From: Rhodopseudomonas faecalis
GTDB lineage: Bacteria > Pseudomonadota > Alphaproteobacteria > Rhizobiales > Xanthobacteraceae
Reading direction: 5' to 3'
Assembly (NCBI RefSeq): GCF_003217325.1
Contig: NZ_QJTI01000029.1
Coordinates: forward strand, 1-41,398
Length of the DNA stretch: 41,398 nt
The notes beneath the pieces were generated by a model. That model had not been told where the DNA came from, made no database searches, and saw nothing but the letters and a program-made list of their open reading frames with translations. The translations under genes were made by a program, and so were the position numbers. The first letter of the stretch is position 1. Every line of letters starts with the position of its first letter. Below are positions 28,099 through 36,789 of this stretch, in pieces.

Positions 28099-29859
28099 TT
28101 ACTCCGCTGCCGCTGCCGCGCCGCGGGTGCGCGGATCGGGTGCGCCGCGCGGGCCTTGCGCGGTCATCAGGATCGAGTTGGCCGAGGTCTGGCCGAGCGG
28201 CGTCACGATCTGGTGGCCTTTGCTCTGCAACGCGCCCAGCACCGCCGGATCGAAGCCGCGCTCGACCCGCACTTCATCGGGCTGCCATTGATGATGGACG
28301 CGCGGCGCCGCCACCGCGGCAGCGACGTCCATCTGGTAGTCGAGCACATTGACCATCACCTGCAGCACCGCGGAAATGATCCGGCTGCCGCCCGGCGAGC
28401 CGGTGACCAGCAGCACTTTGCCGTCTTTCAGCACGATGGTCGGCGCCATTGATGACAGCGGCCGTTTTCCGGGGCCCGGCAAATTGGCTTCAAAGCCAAC
28501 GAGGCCAAAGGCATTGGCGGCGCCGGGCGCGGCAGTGAAGTCATCAAGCTCGTTGTTGAGCAAGACGCCGGTGCCCTCGGCGATCAGCCCGACGCCATAG
28601 GAGAAATTCAGCGTGGTGGTGTTGCTGACCGCGTTGCCCTGCGCATCGACCACCGAAAAATGGGTGGTGTTGTCGCCCTCGCGCGGCGGCGGCAACATCT
28701 CGGTCGCGGGCGTGGCGCGATCGGCGTGAATCGAGGCGCGCTGCTTGGCGGCAAAATCCTTGTCGAGCAGCCGCGACAGCGGCGCATCGACGAATGCCGG
28801 ATCGCCGAGATAGCGGGCACGGTCGGCATAGCCGCGCTTCATCGCCTCGATCAGCCAATGCAGCGACTGCGCCGAGCCTTGCGGCGCATCGCGCAGCGGC
28901 AGCCCTTCCAGAATGTTGAGCGACTCGATCAGCACCGGCCCGGCCGAGGATGGCAGCGGCATCGCCACGATGTCATAGCCGCGGTAGCTGCCACGCAGCG
29001 GCGTGCGGATCAGCGCCTGATAGGAGCGCAGATCCTCGGTCGTGATCAGGCCGCCGGCATCCTGCACCGCGCGCGCCAGTCTGTCGGCGACGGGACCGTC
29101 ATAAAAGCCGCGCGCGCCCTGCGCCGCGATCGCTTCGAGCGTGACGGCCAAATCGGCCTGCACCAGCCGGTCGCCCTCGCGATAGGGACCACCATCAGGC
29201 CGCGCCAGCACGCGCGCGGTCGAGGGCCAGCGCGTCAGCCGGCGATGCCAATCCGGCAACGTATCGGCAAGGTCGTCGCTGACCACAAAGCCATCGCGCG
29301 CCAGCGCGATCGCCGGTTGCAGCAGTTCAGCGAGCGAGAATTTGCCGGAGCCGTATTTCTCCAGCGCCAGCGTCAGCCCGGCGACCGTGCCGGGCACGCC
29401 GATGCCGAGTGCGCTGTCGCGCGATTTGGCGTTGTCGGGCTTGCCATCGGCGCCGAGGAACATGTCGCGAGTGGCGGCGGCCGGCGCGGTCTCGCGATAG
29501 TCGATCGCGACGTCATCGCCGCCGGCGCGGTGGATCAGCATGAAACCGCCGCCGCCGATATTGCCGGCGCGCGGATAAGTCACCGCCATCGCAAAACCGG
29601 TCGCGACCGCGGCGTCGACCGCATTGCCGCCCTTGGCCAGCACGTCGCGGCCGACCTCGGCGGCGAGCCGCTCCTGCGCGACCACCATGCCGCGCGTGCC
29701 GACCACCGCCATTGGTGCGCCGAGCGGCGCGCTGGCGCCGCGGCGGTCCTGGGCGCTGGCGATGCCGAGCAGCAGCGCCGTGATGATGCCGCAATAAAGC
29801 AGCAGCGACGCCAGCCGATGCGGCCCGCGGCGGATCCGGAAAAACGTTGTCTGCACCAT
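28099..29859 (-). CDS. ggt: Gamma-glutamyltransferase
   Basis: 586 aa. The signal peptide (LASLLLYCGIITALLLGIASAQD) directs it to the periplasm. The N-terminal nucleophile hydrolase precursor is expected to self-cleave before T399 in DNTTHFSVVDAQGN, giving large and small subunits. Other family marks are GGNAVDAAVATGFAM, YRETAPAAA, GVPGTVAGL and the PLSSMAPTIVLKDGK motif. It cleaves glutathione and transfers gamma-glutamyl groups. Its length matches the family. It is divergent from the MFS gene, with 68 bp between the starts. Confidence 0.96.
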   Translation of the reverse strand: MVQTTFFRIRRGPHRLASLLLYCGIITALLLGIASAQDRRGASAPLGAPMAVVGTRGMVVAQERLAAEVGRDVLAKGGNAVDAAVATGFAMAVTYPRAGNIGGGGFMLIHRAGGDDVAIDYRETAPAAATRDMFLGADGKPDNAKSRDSALGIGVPGTVAGLTLALEKYGSGKFSLAELLQPAIALARDGFVVSDDLADTLPDWHRRLTRWPSTARVLARPDGGPYREGDRLVQADLAVTLEAIAAQGARGFYDGPVADRLARAVQDAGGLITTEDLRSYQALIRTPLRGSYRGYDIVAMPLPSSAGPVLIESLNILEGLPLRDAPQGSAQSLHWLIEAMKRGYADRARYLGDPAFVDAPLSRLLDKDFAAKQRASIHADRATPATEMLPPPREGDNTTHFSVVDAQGNAVSNTTTLNFSYGVGLIAEGTGVLLNNELDDFTAAPGAANAFGLVGFEANLPGPGKRPLSSMAPTIVLKDGKVLLVTGSPGGSRIISAVLQVMVNVLDYQMDVAAAVAAPRVHHQWQPDEVRVERGFDPAVLGALQSKGHQIVTPLGQTSANSILMTAQGPRGAPDPRTRGAAAAAE

Positions 29860-29927
29860 GGTTCGGAAAGCTATCCTGAAAGACGCGGCTGTGGCAAAGC
29901 GGGCATCTGTCGGGAGGAACCAGCGAC

Positions 29928-31316
29928 ATGGCGGACACTTTGCCGGGGAGCACGCCGCTCGCCCCCACCAGCTATCCGCCGCGCCGCGCCGTGATCGGCT
30001 GGATTTTGTTCGATTGGGCGGCGCAGCCCTATTTCACGCTGATCACCACCTTCATCTTCGCCCCCTATTTCACCACCTTCGTGGCGCCTGATCCGGCGAC
30101 CGGACAATCATGGTGGGGCTTTGCCACCGGCAGCGCCGGTTTGGTGATCGCGCTGGCATCGCCGCTGCTCGGCGCGGTCGCCGATGCCAGCGGCCGGCGC
30201 AAGCCCTGGATCTTCGCATTCGGCGCGCTGCTGGTGATCGGCTCGTCGCTGATGTGGTTCGGCAAGCCGGGCGATCCCAGTCTGATCCTGCCGCTGCTGA
30301 TCGCCTATGGCATCGCCACCATCGGCGTCGAATTCGCCACCGTATTCAACAATGCGATGATGCCGACGCTGGTGCCGCCGGAAAAGATCGGCCGACTGTC
30401 CGGCACCGGCTGGGCCACCGGCTATGTCGGCGGCATCCTGTCGCTGGTGCTGGTGCTGGGCTTTCTCGCCGGCAGCCCGGAGACCGGCCGCACGCTGTTC
30501 GGCATCACGCCCTGGTTCGGGCTCGATCCAGCGACGCATCAAGGCGACCGCATCACCGGGCCGCTGACCGCGCTGTGGTTCGTGGTGTTCGTGCTGCCGA
30601 TGTTTCTGTTCACGCCGGATTTCCCGGCGCGCAGCAAAGTGCGCTCGGCGCTGCGCCAGGGAGTTGCCGAGCTGCGCGACACGCTGCGGCAATTGCCAAA
30701 GCACCGCGCGATGGCGACCTTTCTGATCGCCAACATGATCTACACCGACGGGCTGGTGTCGCTGTTTGCCTTTGGCGGCATCTATGCGGCCGGCACCTTT
30801 GGTTGGCACACGCTGGAGATCGGCACGTTCGGCGTGCTGCTGGCGATCGCCGCGGCGTGCGGCGCTTATCTCGGCGGCAAGCTCGACGATGCGTTCGGGC
30901 CGAAGCGGGTGATCGCCGGCAGCCTGGTGCTGCTGCTGATCGCGGTGTTCGGCATCCTGCTGATCGACCGCGATTCCATTCTGTTCATGGCGGTGACGCC
31001 GCCGCAGCCGGGCGGCGGGCTGTTCGCCTCGCCCGCGGAACAAGCCTATCTGCTGCTCGGCAGTCTGATCGGCATTGCAGGCGGCCCGCTGCAAGCGGCC
31101 TCACGCACGCTGCTGATCAAGCTGGCGCCGCGCGATCGCGTTGCGCAGTTCTTTGGGCTGTTCGCGCTGACCGGCAAGGTCACCGCGTTCATCGGCCCGA
31201 TGCTGATCGGGCTGATCACCGCGCTCACCGCCAGCCAGAAAGGCGGGCTTGCGGTGCTGGTGCTGTTCTTTGTCGCTGGTCTGGCGCTGCTGGCCACGGT
31301 GCGGGTACGGCGGTGA
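29928..31316 (+). CDS. MFS transporter, Atg22/UMF1-like
   Basis: 462 aa with a strong GGGAGGA site upstream. About 12 hydrophobic segments are visible. The first helix region (VIGWILFDWAAQPYFTLITTFIFAPYF) with DWA and the VADASGRRKPWIF loop after helix 2-3 are typical of the vacuole-effluxer Atg22-like (UMF1) group of the major facilitator superfamily. The bacterial substrate is unknown. It is divergent from ggt, so a link to amino-acid or peptide efflux is possible but only inferred. Confidence 0.88.
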   Translation: MADTLPGSTPLAPTSYPPRRAVIGWILFDWAAQPYFTLITTFIFAPYFTTFVAPDPATGQSWWGFATGSAGLVIALASPLLGAVADASGRRKPWIFAFGALLVIGSSLMWFGKPGDPSLILPLLIAYGIATIGVEFATVFNNAMMPTLVPPEKIGRLSGTGWATGYVGGILSLVLVLGFLAGSPETGRTLFGITPWFGLDPATHQGDRITGPLTALWFVVFVLPMFLFTPDFPARSKVRSALRQGVAELRDTLRQLPKHRAMATFLIANMIYTDGLVSLFAFGGIYAAGTFGWHTLEIGTFGVLLAIAAACGAYLGGKLDDAFGPKRVIAGSLVLLLIAVFGILLIDRDSILFMAVTPPQPGGGLFASPAEQAYLLLGSLIGIAGGPLQAASRTLLIKLAPRDRVAQFFGLFALTGKVTAFIGPMLIGLITALTASQKGGLAVLVLFFVAGLALLATVRVRR

Positions 31317-31390
31317 CCAAGCGCTAAGGTGATGGTTTGACAGGTTTTCTCGGCGCAGAACGGTATTGCCGCCGCACGAAAACGCGCGCG

Positions 31391-31419
31391 TGGACAATCA
31401 GGCCGGTCTGGGCTATAGG
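31391..31419 (+). promoter_or_regulatory. Promoter of the DAHP synthase leader
   Basis: TGGACA (-35, 31391-31396), a 17-bp spacer and TATAGG (-10, 31414-31419). The -10 box ends 6 nt before the leader ATG at 31426, so transcription would start at or next to the A of that ATG. An upstream TTGACA at 31337-31342 has no good -10 partner. Confidence 0.65.
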
Positions 31420-31425
31420 ACGACC

Positions 31426-31503
31426 ATGATCCACTCGACCGCCTCGTTTTGGTACTTTTATTACGACAGCTCGCTGGCGGCGGGAGGATTGCGCTCGATC
31501 TGA
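31426..31503 (+). CDS. Aromatic-rich leader peptide of the DAHP synthase gene
   Basis: 25 codons, ATG 31426 to TGA 31501-31503. Residues 8-13 are F-W-Y-F-Y-Y (codons 31447-31464), covering all three aromatic amino acids consecutively. There is no Shine-Dalgarno sequence, and the promoter spacing suggests a leaderless message. The downstream codons include CTGGCGGC (31474-31481), which can pair with the terminator's 5' arm. This is the architecture of an attenuator leader peptide: a ribosome slowed at uncharged aromatic codons should leave the antiterminator segment free. The peptide itself is probably not structural. Confidence 0.85.
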   Translation: MIHSTASFWYFYYDSSLAAGGLRSI

Positions 31504-31535
31504 AGATTGCAGCATCAAATCCGAAAAGCCGCCAG
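31474..31535 (+). promoter_or_regulatory. Predicted antiterminator pairing of the attenuator
   Basis: CTGGCGGC (31474-31481), inside the leader ORF, is exactly complementary to GCCGCCAG (31528-31535), the 5' arm of the terminator. The two structures are mutually exclusive. A weaker CCGCC (31439-31443) just before the aromatic codons could pair with GGCGG (31476-31480), acting as the protector segment. Confidence 0.7.
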
Positions 31536-31550
31536 ACCTGGCGGCTTTTT
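31524..31550 (+). terminator. Attenuator terminator before the DAHP synthase gene
   Basis: AAAAGCCGCCAG (31524-31535) and CTGGCGGCTTTT (31538-31549) form a near-perfect hairpin ending in five T residues (31546-31550). It lies 20 nt after the leader stop codon and 40 nt before the gene start. Confidence 0.93.
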
Positions 31551-31567
31551 CGTTTAAGCCGGCGGGT

Positions 31568-31581
31568 CTCCTGATCAGGAG
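31568..31581 (+). other. 14-bp perfect palindrome covering the Shine-Dalgarno
   Basis: CTCCTGATCAGGAG contains the AGGAG (31577-31581) that serves the GTG start at 31591. In RNA it could hide the ribosome-binding site; as DNA it could be an operator. A chance palindrome is possible. Confidence 0.5.
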
Positions 31582-31590
31582 CTAACTGCC

Positions 31591-32685
31591 GTGTTGACCA
31601 CCACCGACGACCTTCGCCTCAAGCAGATCACCGAACTCAGTACACCCGACGAGGTGATGCGCGAGATTCCGCGCACGCTTGCCGCGACGCGCACCGTTGC
31701 CGCCGCCCGCAGCGCGATTCACGACATCCTCACCGGGGCCGACGACCGACTGATTGTCATCGTCGGCCCTTGTTCGATTCACGATCCGGCTGCGGCCATG
31801 GACTATGCCAGCCGTCTGGCGGCGCTGCGCGAGGCCCTCGCCGACCGGCTCGTGATCGTGATGCGGGTGTATTTCGAAAAGCCGCGCACCACTGTGGGGT
31901 GGAAAGGGCTGATCAACGACCCCGATCTCGACGGCAGCTTCCGGATCGACAAGGGGCTGCGGCTGGCGCGGCAGGTGCTCGCGGCCGTCAACAAGCTCGG
32001 CTTGCCGGCCGCGACCGAATTCCTCGATCTGATTACGCCGCAATACATCGCCGATCTGATCGCCTGGGGCGCGATCGGCGCGCGCACCACCGAAAGCCAG
32101 ATCCATCGCGAGCTGGCGTCCGGCCTGTCGTGCCCGATCGGCTTCAAGAACGGCACCGACGGCAATGTCCGGATCGCGGCCGAGGCCGTGAAATCGGCCG
32201 CGCAGCCGCATCATTTCATGGCGGTCACCAAGGGCGGCCGCAACGCGATCGCGGCGACCACGGGTAACAGCGACTGCCACATCATCCTGCGCGGCGGCGT
32301 TGCGCCGAACTTTGATGCCGCAAGTGTTGATGCCGCCGCAGTCGTGCTCGGCAAGGTCGGCGTCGCGCCGCGCGTGATGATCGATACCAGCCACGCCAAC
32401 AGCGGCAAGAAGCCGGAAAATCAGCCGGCGGTGGCGGCCGACGTGGCGCGTCAGGTGGCGGCCGGTGACAACCGCATCATTGGCTTGATGATCGAGAGCA
32501 ACATCGCGGCCGGCCGGCAGGATGTGGTGCCGAATAAGCCGCTGACCTACGGCCAGAGCATCACCGATGGCTGCATCGACTGGGCGACCACCGAAAGCGT
32601 GCTGCACGAACTCGCCGCCGCCGTGGAAGCCAAGCGTGCTGCCCGGCAACCCCAGCGCCAGCAGCACGGCGGTGCCGCGGCCTGA
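31591..32685 (+). CDS. aroG: 3-deoxy-7-phosphoheptulonate synthase, class I (AroG/F/H type)
   Basis: 364 aa from a GTG start with AGGAG 9 nt upstream. It condenses phosphoenolpyruvate and erythrose-4-phosphate, the first step of the shikimate pathway. Class I motifs are visible: GPCSIHD with metal-ligand C61, EKPRTTVGWKGLINDP, the GARTTESQIHRELASGL loop, KNGTDGN, IDTSHANSGK with a metal His, MIESNI and SITDGCIDW. The C-terminal tail is Gln/Arg/Ala-rich. Transcription appears to be controlled by the upstream attenuator, in addition to any allosteric feedback. Which feedback isozyme type it is cannot be read safely from the sequence. Confidence 0.95.
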   Translation: MLTTTDDLRLKQITELSTPDEVMREIPRTLAATRTVAAARSAIHDILTGADDRLIVIVGPCSIHDPAAAMDYASRLAALREALADRLVIVMRVYFEKPRTTVGWKGLINDPDLDGSFRIDKGLRLARQVLAAVNKLGLPAATEFLDLITPQYIADLIAWGAIGARTTESQIHRELASGLSCPIGFKNGTDGNVRIAAEAVKSAAQPHHFMAVTKGGRNAIAATTGNSDCHIILRGGVAPNFDAASVDAAAVVLGKVGVAPRVMIDTSHANSGKKPENQPAVAADVARQVAAGDNRIIGLMIESNIAAGRQDVVPNKPLTYGQSITDGCIDWATTESVLHELAAAVEAKRAARQPQRQQHGGAAA

Positions 32686-32756
32686 AGCACGCGCAGCGGG
32701 ATCGCGATCATTCGCTGTCCCGCTATCGCTTCATCGTCGATACCACCTAACTAATC

Positions 32757-32845
32757 GTCATGGCCGGGCTCGTCCCGGCCATCGACGTCTTTGAACTTGG
32801 TCAGCGTGTAAGACGTGGATACCCGCGACAAGCGCGGGCATGACG
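32757..32845. repeat. Dispersed inverted-repeat element, copy B
   Basis: Arm 1 is ATGGCCGGG...CCCGGCCAT followed by CGACGTCTT (about 32783-32791); arm 2 is AAGACGTGGAT (32810-32820) followed by CCCGCG...CGCGGG. It is flanked by GTCATGG/CATGACGG. It has the same plan as copies A and C and lies between convergent aroG and purH. Confidence 0.85.
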
Positions 32846-32897
32846 GTCATTGGTGGGAGCCGTTGGTATTCAAACCCTACACGGCTCCTAAAACGCG

Positions 32898-32922
32898 AAT
32901 GCCCGCGCAAAGCGCGGGCATT
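32898..32922 (-). terminator. Hairpin terminator of purH
   Basis: A perfect 11-bp stem, AATGCCCGCGC (32898-32908) with GCGCGGGCATT (32912-32922), AAA loop. On the minus strand it is followed closely by a TTTT. It begins 27 bp past the purH stop. Confidence 0.7.
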
Positions 32923-32948
32923 GCCAGTCCCCTTGAGGACGATTGGTC

Positions 32949-34541
32949 TTAGTGCCGGAAGTGGCGGGTGCCGGTGAACACCATGGCGATGCCGGCGTCG
33001 TCGGCGGCCTTGATCACTTCATCGTCGCGCACCGAACCGCCCGGCTGGATCACCGCGGTGGCGCCGGCCTCGATCGCCACCAGCAGGCCGTCGGCGAACG
33101 GGAAGAACGCATCGGAGGCCACCACCGAGCCCTTGGTCATCGGCGCCGCCAGCTTCAGCTCGGCAGCGGCGTCCTCGGCCTTGCGCGCCGCGATGCGCGC
33201 GGAATCGACCCGGCTCATCTGACCGGCGCCGATGCCGACCGTGGCGAGATCCTTGGCGTATACGATGGTGTTCGACTTGACGTGCTTGGCGACCCGGAAC
33301 GCGAACTTCAGATCGCGCAGCTCGGCTTCGGTCGGCTGACGCTTGGTCACCGCCTTCAGCACCATGTCATCGACCACGGCATTGTCGCGGCTCTGCACCA
33401 ACAGACCACCGGCCACGGTCTTGTAGGTCAGGCCGTTGGCGCGCGGGTCCGGCAGGCTGCCGGCGAGCAGCAGCCGCAGGTTCTTCTTGGCGGCGACGAT
33501 CGCGATCGCTTCGTCGGTCGCGTCCGGCGCGATGATCACTTCGGTGAAGATCTCGGTGATGGCGCGCGCCGCTTCGGCATCGAGCGTGCGGTTGAGCGCG
33601 ACGATGCCGCCGAACGCCGAGGTCGAGTCGCAGGCCAGCGCCTTGCGATAGGCGTCGAGCAGGCTGCTCCCCTCGGCGACGCCGCAGGGATTGGCGTGCT
33701 TGACGATCACGCAGGCCGCGGTGCGGCTCGCGTCGAACTCGCCGACGCATTCATAGGCGGCGTCGGTGTCGTTGATGTTGTTGTAGGACAGTTCCTTGCC
33801 CTGCACCTGGCGCGCGGTGGCGACGCCCGCACGCTTCTCCGGCGTGGCGTAGAACGCCGCGTTCTGATGCGGGTTTTCGCCATAGCGCAGGCTCTGGATC
33901 AGCCGGCCGCCGACCGCGCGGAAGTCCGGCGCGTCGGTCTTGAGCTGGGTGGCGAACCAGTTCGAGATCGCGGCGTCATAGGCGGCGGTGCGGGCATAGG
34001 CCTTGGCGGCCAGGCGCTTGCGCAGCGTCAGCGTGACGGCGCCGTCATGGGCGGCGAGTTCGTCGAGCACCGCCTGATAATCGGCGGCTTCCACCACCAC
34101 CGCGACGTCGTCGTGGTTCTTGGCGGCCGCGCGGATCATCGCCGGACCACCGATATCGATATTCTCGATGCAGTCCTCGTAGCCGGCGCCCTTATCGACG
34201 GTGGCCTCGAACGGATAGAGGTTCACCACCAAGAGATCGATCGGCACGATGCCGTGGTCGCCCATCGCCTTGACGTGCTCGGCATTGCCGCGGATCGCCA
34301 GCAGGCCGCCATGGACCTTGGGATGCAGGGTCTTGACCCGGCCATCCATCATTTCCGGAAAGCCGGTCAGGTCGGACACGTCCTTGACCGCCAGCCCCGC
34401 GGCCGCGATCGCCTTGGCGGTGCCGCCGGTCGACACCAGTTCGATGCCGCGCGCCGCGAGCGCGGTGGCGAATTCGATCAGGCCGGTTTTGTCGGAAACG
34501 GACAGCAAGGCGCGGGTGATACGGCGCGGATGGTCAGTCAT
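32949..34541 (-). CDS. purH: Bifunctional AICAR transformylase / IMP cyclohydrolase
   Basis: 530 aa, the standard length. The N-terminal IMP cyclohydrolase (MGS-like) domain has [28 protein letters not shown] and the [15 protein letters not shown] motif. The C-terminal AICAR transformylase has [14 protein letters not shown], the KHANPCGVA motif, [14 protein letters not shown] and the C-terminal [33 protein letters not shown]. It catalyses the last two steps of de novo purine synthesis. It follows the heparinase-like gene after a 204-bp gap; rsmB-heparinase-purH is a common order in related alphaproteobacteria. Confidence 0.98.
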   Translation of the reverse strand: MTDHPRRITRALLSVSDKTGLIEFATALAARGIELVSTGGTAKAIAAAGLAVKDVSDLTGFPEMMDGRVKTLHPKVHGGLLAIRGNAEHVKAMGDHGIVPIDLLVVNLYPFEATVDKGAGYEDCIENIDIGGPAMIRAAAKNHDDVAVVVEAADYQAVLDELAAHDGAVTLTLRKRLAAKAYARTAAYDAAISNWFATQLKTDAPDFRAVGGRLIQSLRYGENPHQNAAFYATPEKRAGVATARQVQGKELSYNNINDTDAAYECVGEFDASRTAACVIVKHANPCGVAEGSSLLDAYRKALACDSTSAFGGIVALNRTLDAEAARAITEIFTEVIIAPDATDEAIAIVAAKKNLRLLLAGSLPDPRANGLTYKTVAGGLLVQSRDNAVVDDMVLKAVTKRQPTEAELRDLKFAFRVAKHVKSNTIVYAKDLATVGIGAGQMSRVDSARIAARKAEDAAAELKLAAPMTKGSVVASDAFFPFADGLLVAIEAGATAVIQPGGSVRDDEVIKAADDAGIAMVFTGTRHFRH

Positions 34542-34745
34542 GTCGATTGTTCTCGGTAATATGATATGGGTTGAATGCGCCGACGAGCTTCACAGCGGGG
34601 CGCGTCAATTCGAGACGCCGCCTAGCATGGATTGCCTGGCCACGGAACCACAGCGTCGGCAATTGACGAATAATTGCTGACTTTGCCGCGCCAAACTGCT
34701 GATAGCGCGCGGTTTGGGCGGCCGCGCGACCCGCTCCGGCGCGCC

Positions 34746-36503
34746 TTACAGCGGCAATTGCGGCGCCCGGCTGGCGCTGCGGCGCGCGGCGGTGGCGCTC
34801 GGCGAGCCGGCAGCGGAGCGGGTAAAACTCCAGCGCACGGTGGCGTTGTGCTTGGCATCCTGGCGCACCACGATCTGCACGCTGCGGCGCGGCCCGTCAT
34901 TGCCGGCCAAAAACACGCTTTCCTCGAGATCGACCTTGTCGTCATGGGCCTCGAAGGTCCAGACCTCGCGCGAGGGCAGCACCAGCACCACCGCACGGGC
35001 ATCGTCGAGCCGATTGGCCTTGACCGCCGGATGCAAATGGAAACGCACGGCGAAACTGCCCTCGCCGCCCTTGATGCGGCCGCCCGACGGCGGCGACAGC
35101 GTATCCTCGCCATCGAGCCGCGAGCCATCCGGCGCCATGGTCAGCACCCGGCGATGGATGATGTTGAAGCGCGACTGATAACCGTCATGCGAGGCGGTGA
35201 GCGTGGTGCCGTTCGGTCCGACCTCGCGATAGACCTCGACATTCGAGGGGCCGGACACGATCGGCGCGCCGCGCAAGAACCGCTTCATCGCGCCGCGCTC
35301 CACGAACTGACACGACGAGCTGTCGTGATAGGTCACGGTGGAATGCGCCGCGGTGGCGCGGGCAAAGACCCGCCAATTGTCGCGCCCGGAGGTCGGCACG
35401 CCGCAATTGACCACGATCCGGCTCGGGCCCGACGACATCTCGAACGACAGGCAGCCGGCATGGGCTTCGTCGCTGACATTGGGCGGCGGCGGCGGGCCGG
35501 TATCGACGATCACGGTCAGCGCGGCGGCGTCGAGCCGCTGAAAACCGGAATGCGGCATGCTCGCCATCGGGCTGCCATGGGTGTCGTCATAGGCCAGCAG
35601 CGTCGCCAAGAGATCGGTGGGCGTGCTGCTCATGCCGTTGAACAGCGCGAAATTGCCGTCGCCATGGCGGAAGAAGCGCAGCATCGGCATCATGCGGTCG
35701 ATGGCATTGAGCAGCGCCGGCGGCGGCGCGATGTTGCGCGCCGAAAAAGTCTGCCGCAGCGGCAACAGATCGATCATCAGCTCGATCAGCGCGCCGGGAT
35801 TGCGCGAGAAATGGCCGCCATCGGGCAGAATCTGGCGTTGCAGCTCGTCCGACAGCCGGCGCGACGCCGAGCGGATGTAGCGCGCCTGATTGGCAAGACA
35901 CAGCGAGGCGTAACACAGCGCGATCGTGACCTGCAGCCGCGGCAGGCCATCGGGAATGTTGCCGGTCGGGAAGCGCAGCACCCGGATTTCACCGGCGAGC
36001 GCGCGCAAATAGCGCCGATAGAATTTGCCGTCGGTGTCGCTCAGCACCAGCGGCGCCTGCGACAATAGCGAGATCACCCGGCGCGCCATCACTTCGGGGC
36101 GGTTGCCGGCCGGGCGGCGCCGGCCGCCGAGCGTCATCCATTCATCGACCAAGGAGCGCGCATTGGCGCGGGTGATGGCGGTGTCGGCGGCGCGCAGATG
36201 GCGCAGCCAGCCAAAGCCGAGCAACGCCACTTCCCAATCATGGGACGGCGGTTCGTGCTCGAAGATCGAACGGCCATGGCAGGTGACGATCTTGCCGGCG
36301 AACACGAAGCGGCCGGCATAGATCTCCGCGGCGCGGGTGGCGTCGGCAGTGCGCAGATCATTGGGGGCGATGGTCAGCCGGTCGGTGCGCCCCGGCCACA
36401 GCCGCGACACCGCCAGCGTGCCCTGCGTGACGCGCGCCATCACGTTCCGGGCGAACCGGCCCAGAACCAGCGTTGACAGGCGTCTGCGATAGGCTCCCGA
36501 CAC
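34746..36503 (-). CDS. Heparinase II/III family protein
   Basis: 585 aa from a GTG at 36503; an ATG at 36440 is an alternative start. The N-terminal half is helical (WEVALLGFGWLRHLRAA, then the RQILPDGGHFSRNPGALIELMIDLLPLR segment), like the alginate lyase/heparinase toroid. The C-terminal half (from about residue 370) is the beta-sandwich heparinase II/III-like domain, with SRIVVNCGVPTSGRDNWRVFARATAAHSTVTYHDSSS and SHDGYQSRFNIIHRRVLTMAPDG. Family members cleave acidic polysaccharides by beta-elimination, but the substrate here is unknown. There is no signal peptide. The low-complexity Ala/Ser/Arg C-terminal tail is likely disordered. Confidence 0.9.
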   Translation of the reverse strand: MSGAYRRRLSTLVLGRFARNVMARVTQGTLAVSRLWPGRTDRLTIAPNDLRTADATRAAEIYAGRFVFAGKIVTCHGRSIFEHEPPSHDWEVALLGFGWLRHLRAADTAITRANARSLVDEWMTLGGRRRPAGNRPEVMARRVISLLSQAPLVLSDTDGKFYRRYLRALAGEIRVLRFPTGNIPDGLPRLQVTIALCYASLCLANQARYIRSASRRLSDELQRQILPDGGHFSRNPGALIELMIDLLPLRQTFSARNIAPPPALLNAIDRMMPMLRFFRHGDGNFALFNGMSSTPTDLLATLLAYDDTHGSPMASMPHSGFQRLDAAALTVIVDTGPPPPPNVSDEAHAGCLSFEMSSGPSRIVVNCGVPTSGRDNWRVFARATAAHSTVTYHDSSSCQFVERGAMKRFLRGAPIVSGPSNVEVYREVGPNGTTLTASHDGYQSRFNIIHRRVLTMAPDGSRLDGEDTLSPPSGGRIKGGEGSFAVRFHLHPAVKANRLDDARAVVLVLPSREVWTFEAHDDKVDLEESVFLAGNDGPRRSVQIVVRQDAKHNATVRWSFTRSAAGSPSATAARRSASRAPQLPL

Positions 36504-36717
36504 CGGCGCTAGCGTCCCGGTTCCCAGAGTCGCGTCACGTTGTAGCCCCCTCTTTCCCCACGCCTGTTCCTAGCAACCTTTCGTGCGCAAATGGATGGTG
36601 CAGCGGCGCCCCGCGCTGGAGATCCGGACGGCGCGCCCATGACGACATGGTGTGAATCAGAACGCACCAGATTTAACGAGACTTTTCTGCACCTGTTCTA
36701 GTCCGGAAATCTCTCGG

Positions 36718-36735
36718 GCACACCTTTGGGTGTGC
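36718..36735. other. Hairpin in the rsmB-heparinase gap
   Basis: GCACACC (36718-36724) with GGTGTGC (36729-36735). It lies 55 bp past the rsmB end. There is no T-run on either strand. Otherwise the 286-bp gap (36504-36789) shows no gene. Confidence 0.4.
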
Positions 36736-36789
36736 AAGACCGCCGCGACGAGTCGGCCCGGCTCGCTATAACCGATTGAAAAACAGAGA

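Noticed and set aside
32943-34559. 538-codon frame on the plus strand opposite purH
   Set aside because: Shadow of purH with low-complexity Gly/Arg/His composition.
36718-36735. Hairpin considered as an rsmB terminator
   Set aside because: No T-run on either strand, so listed only as a hairpin.
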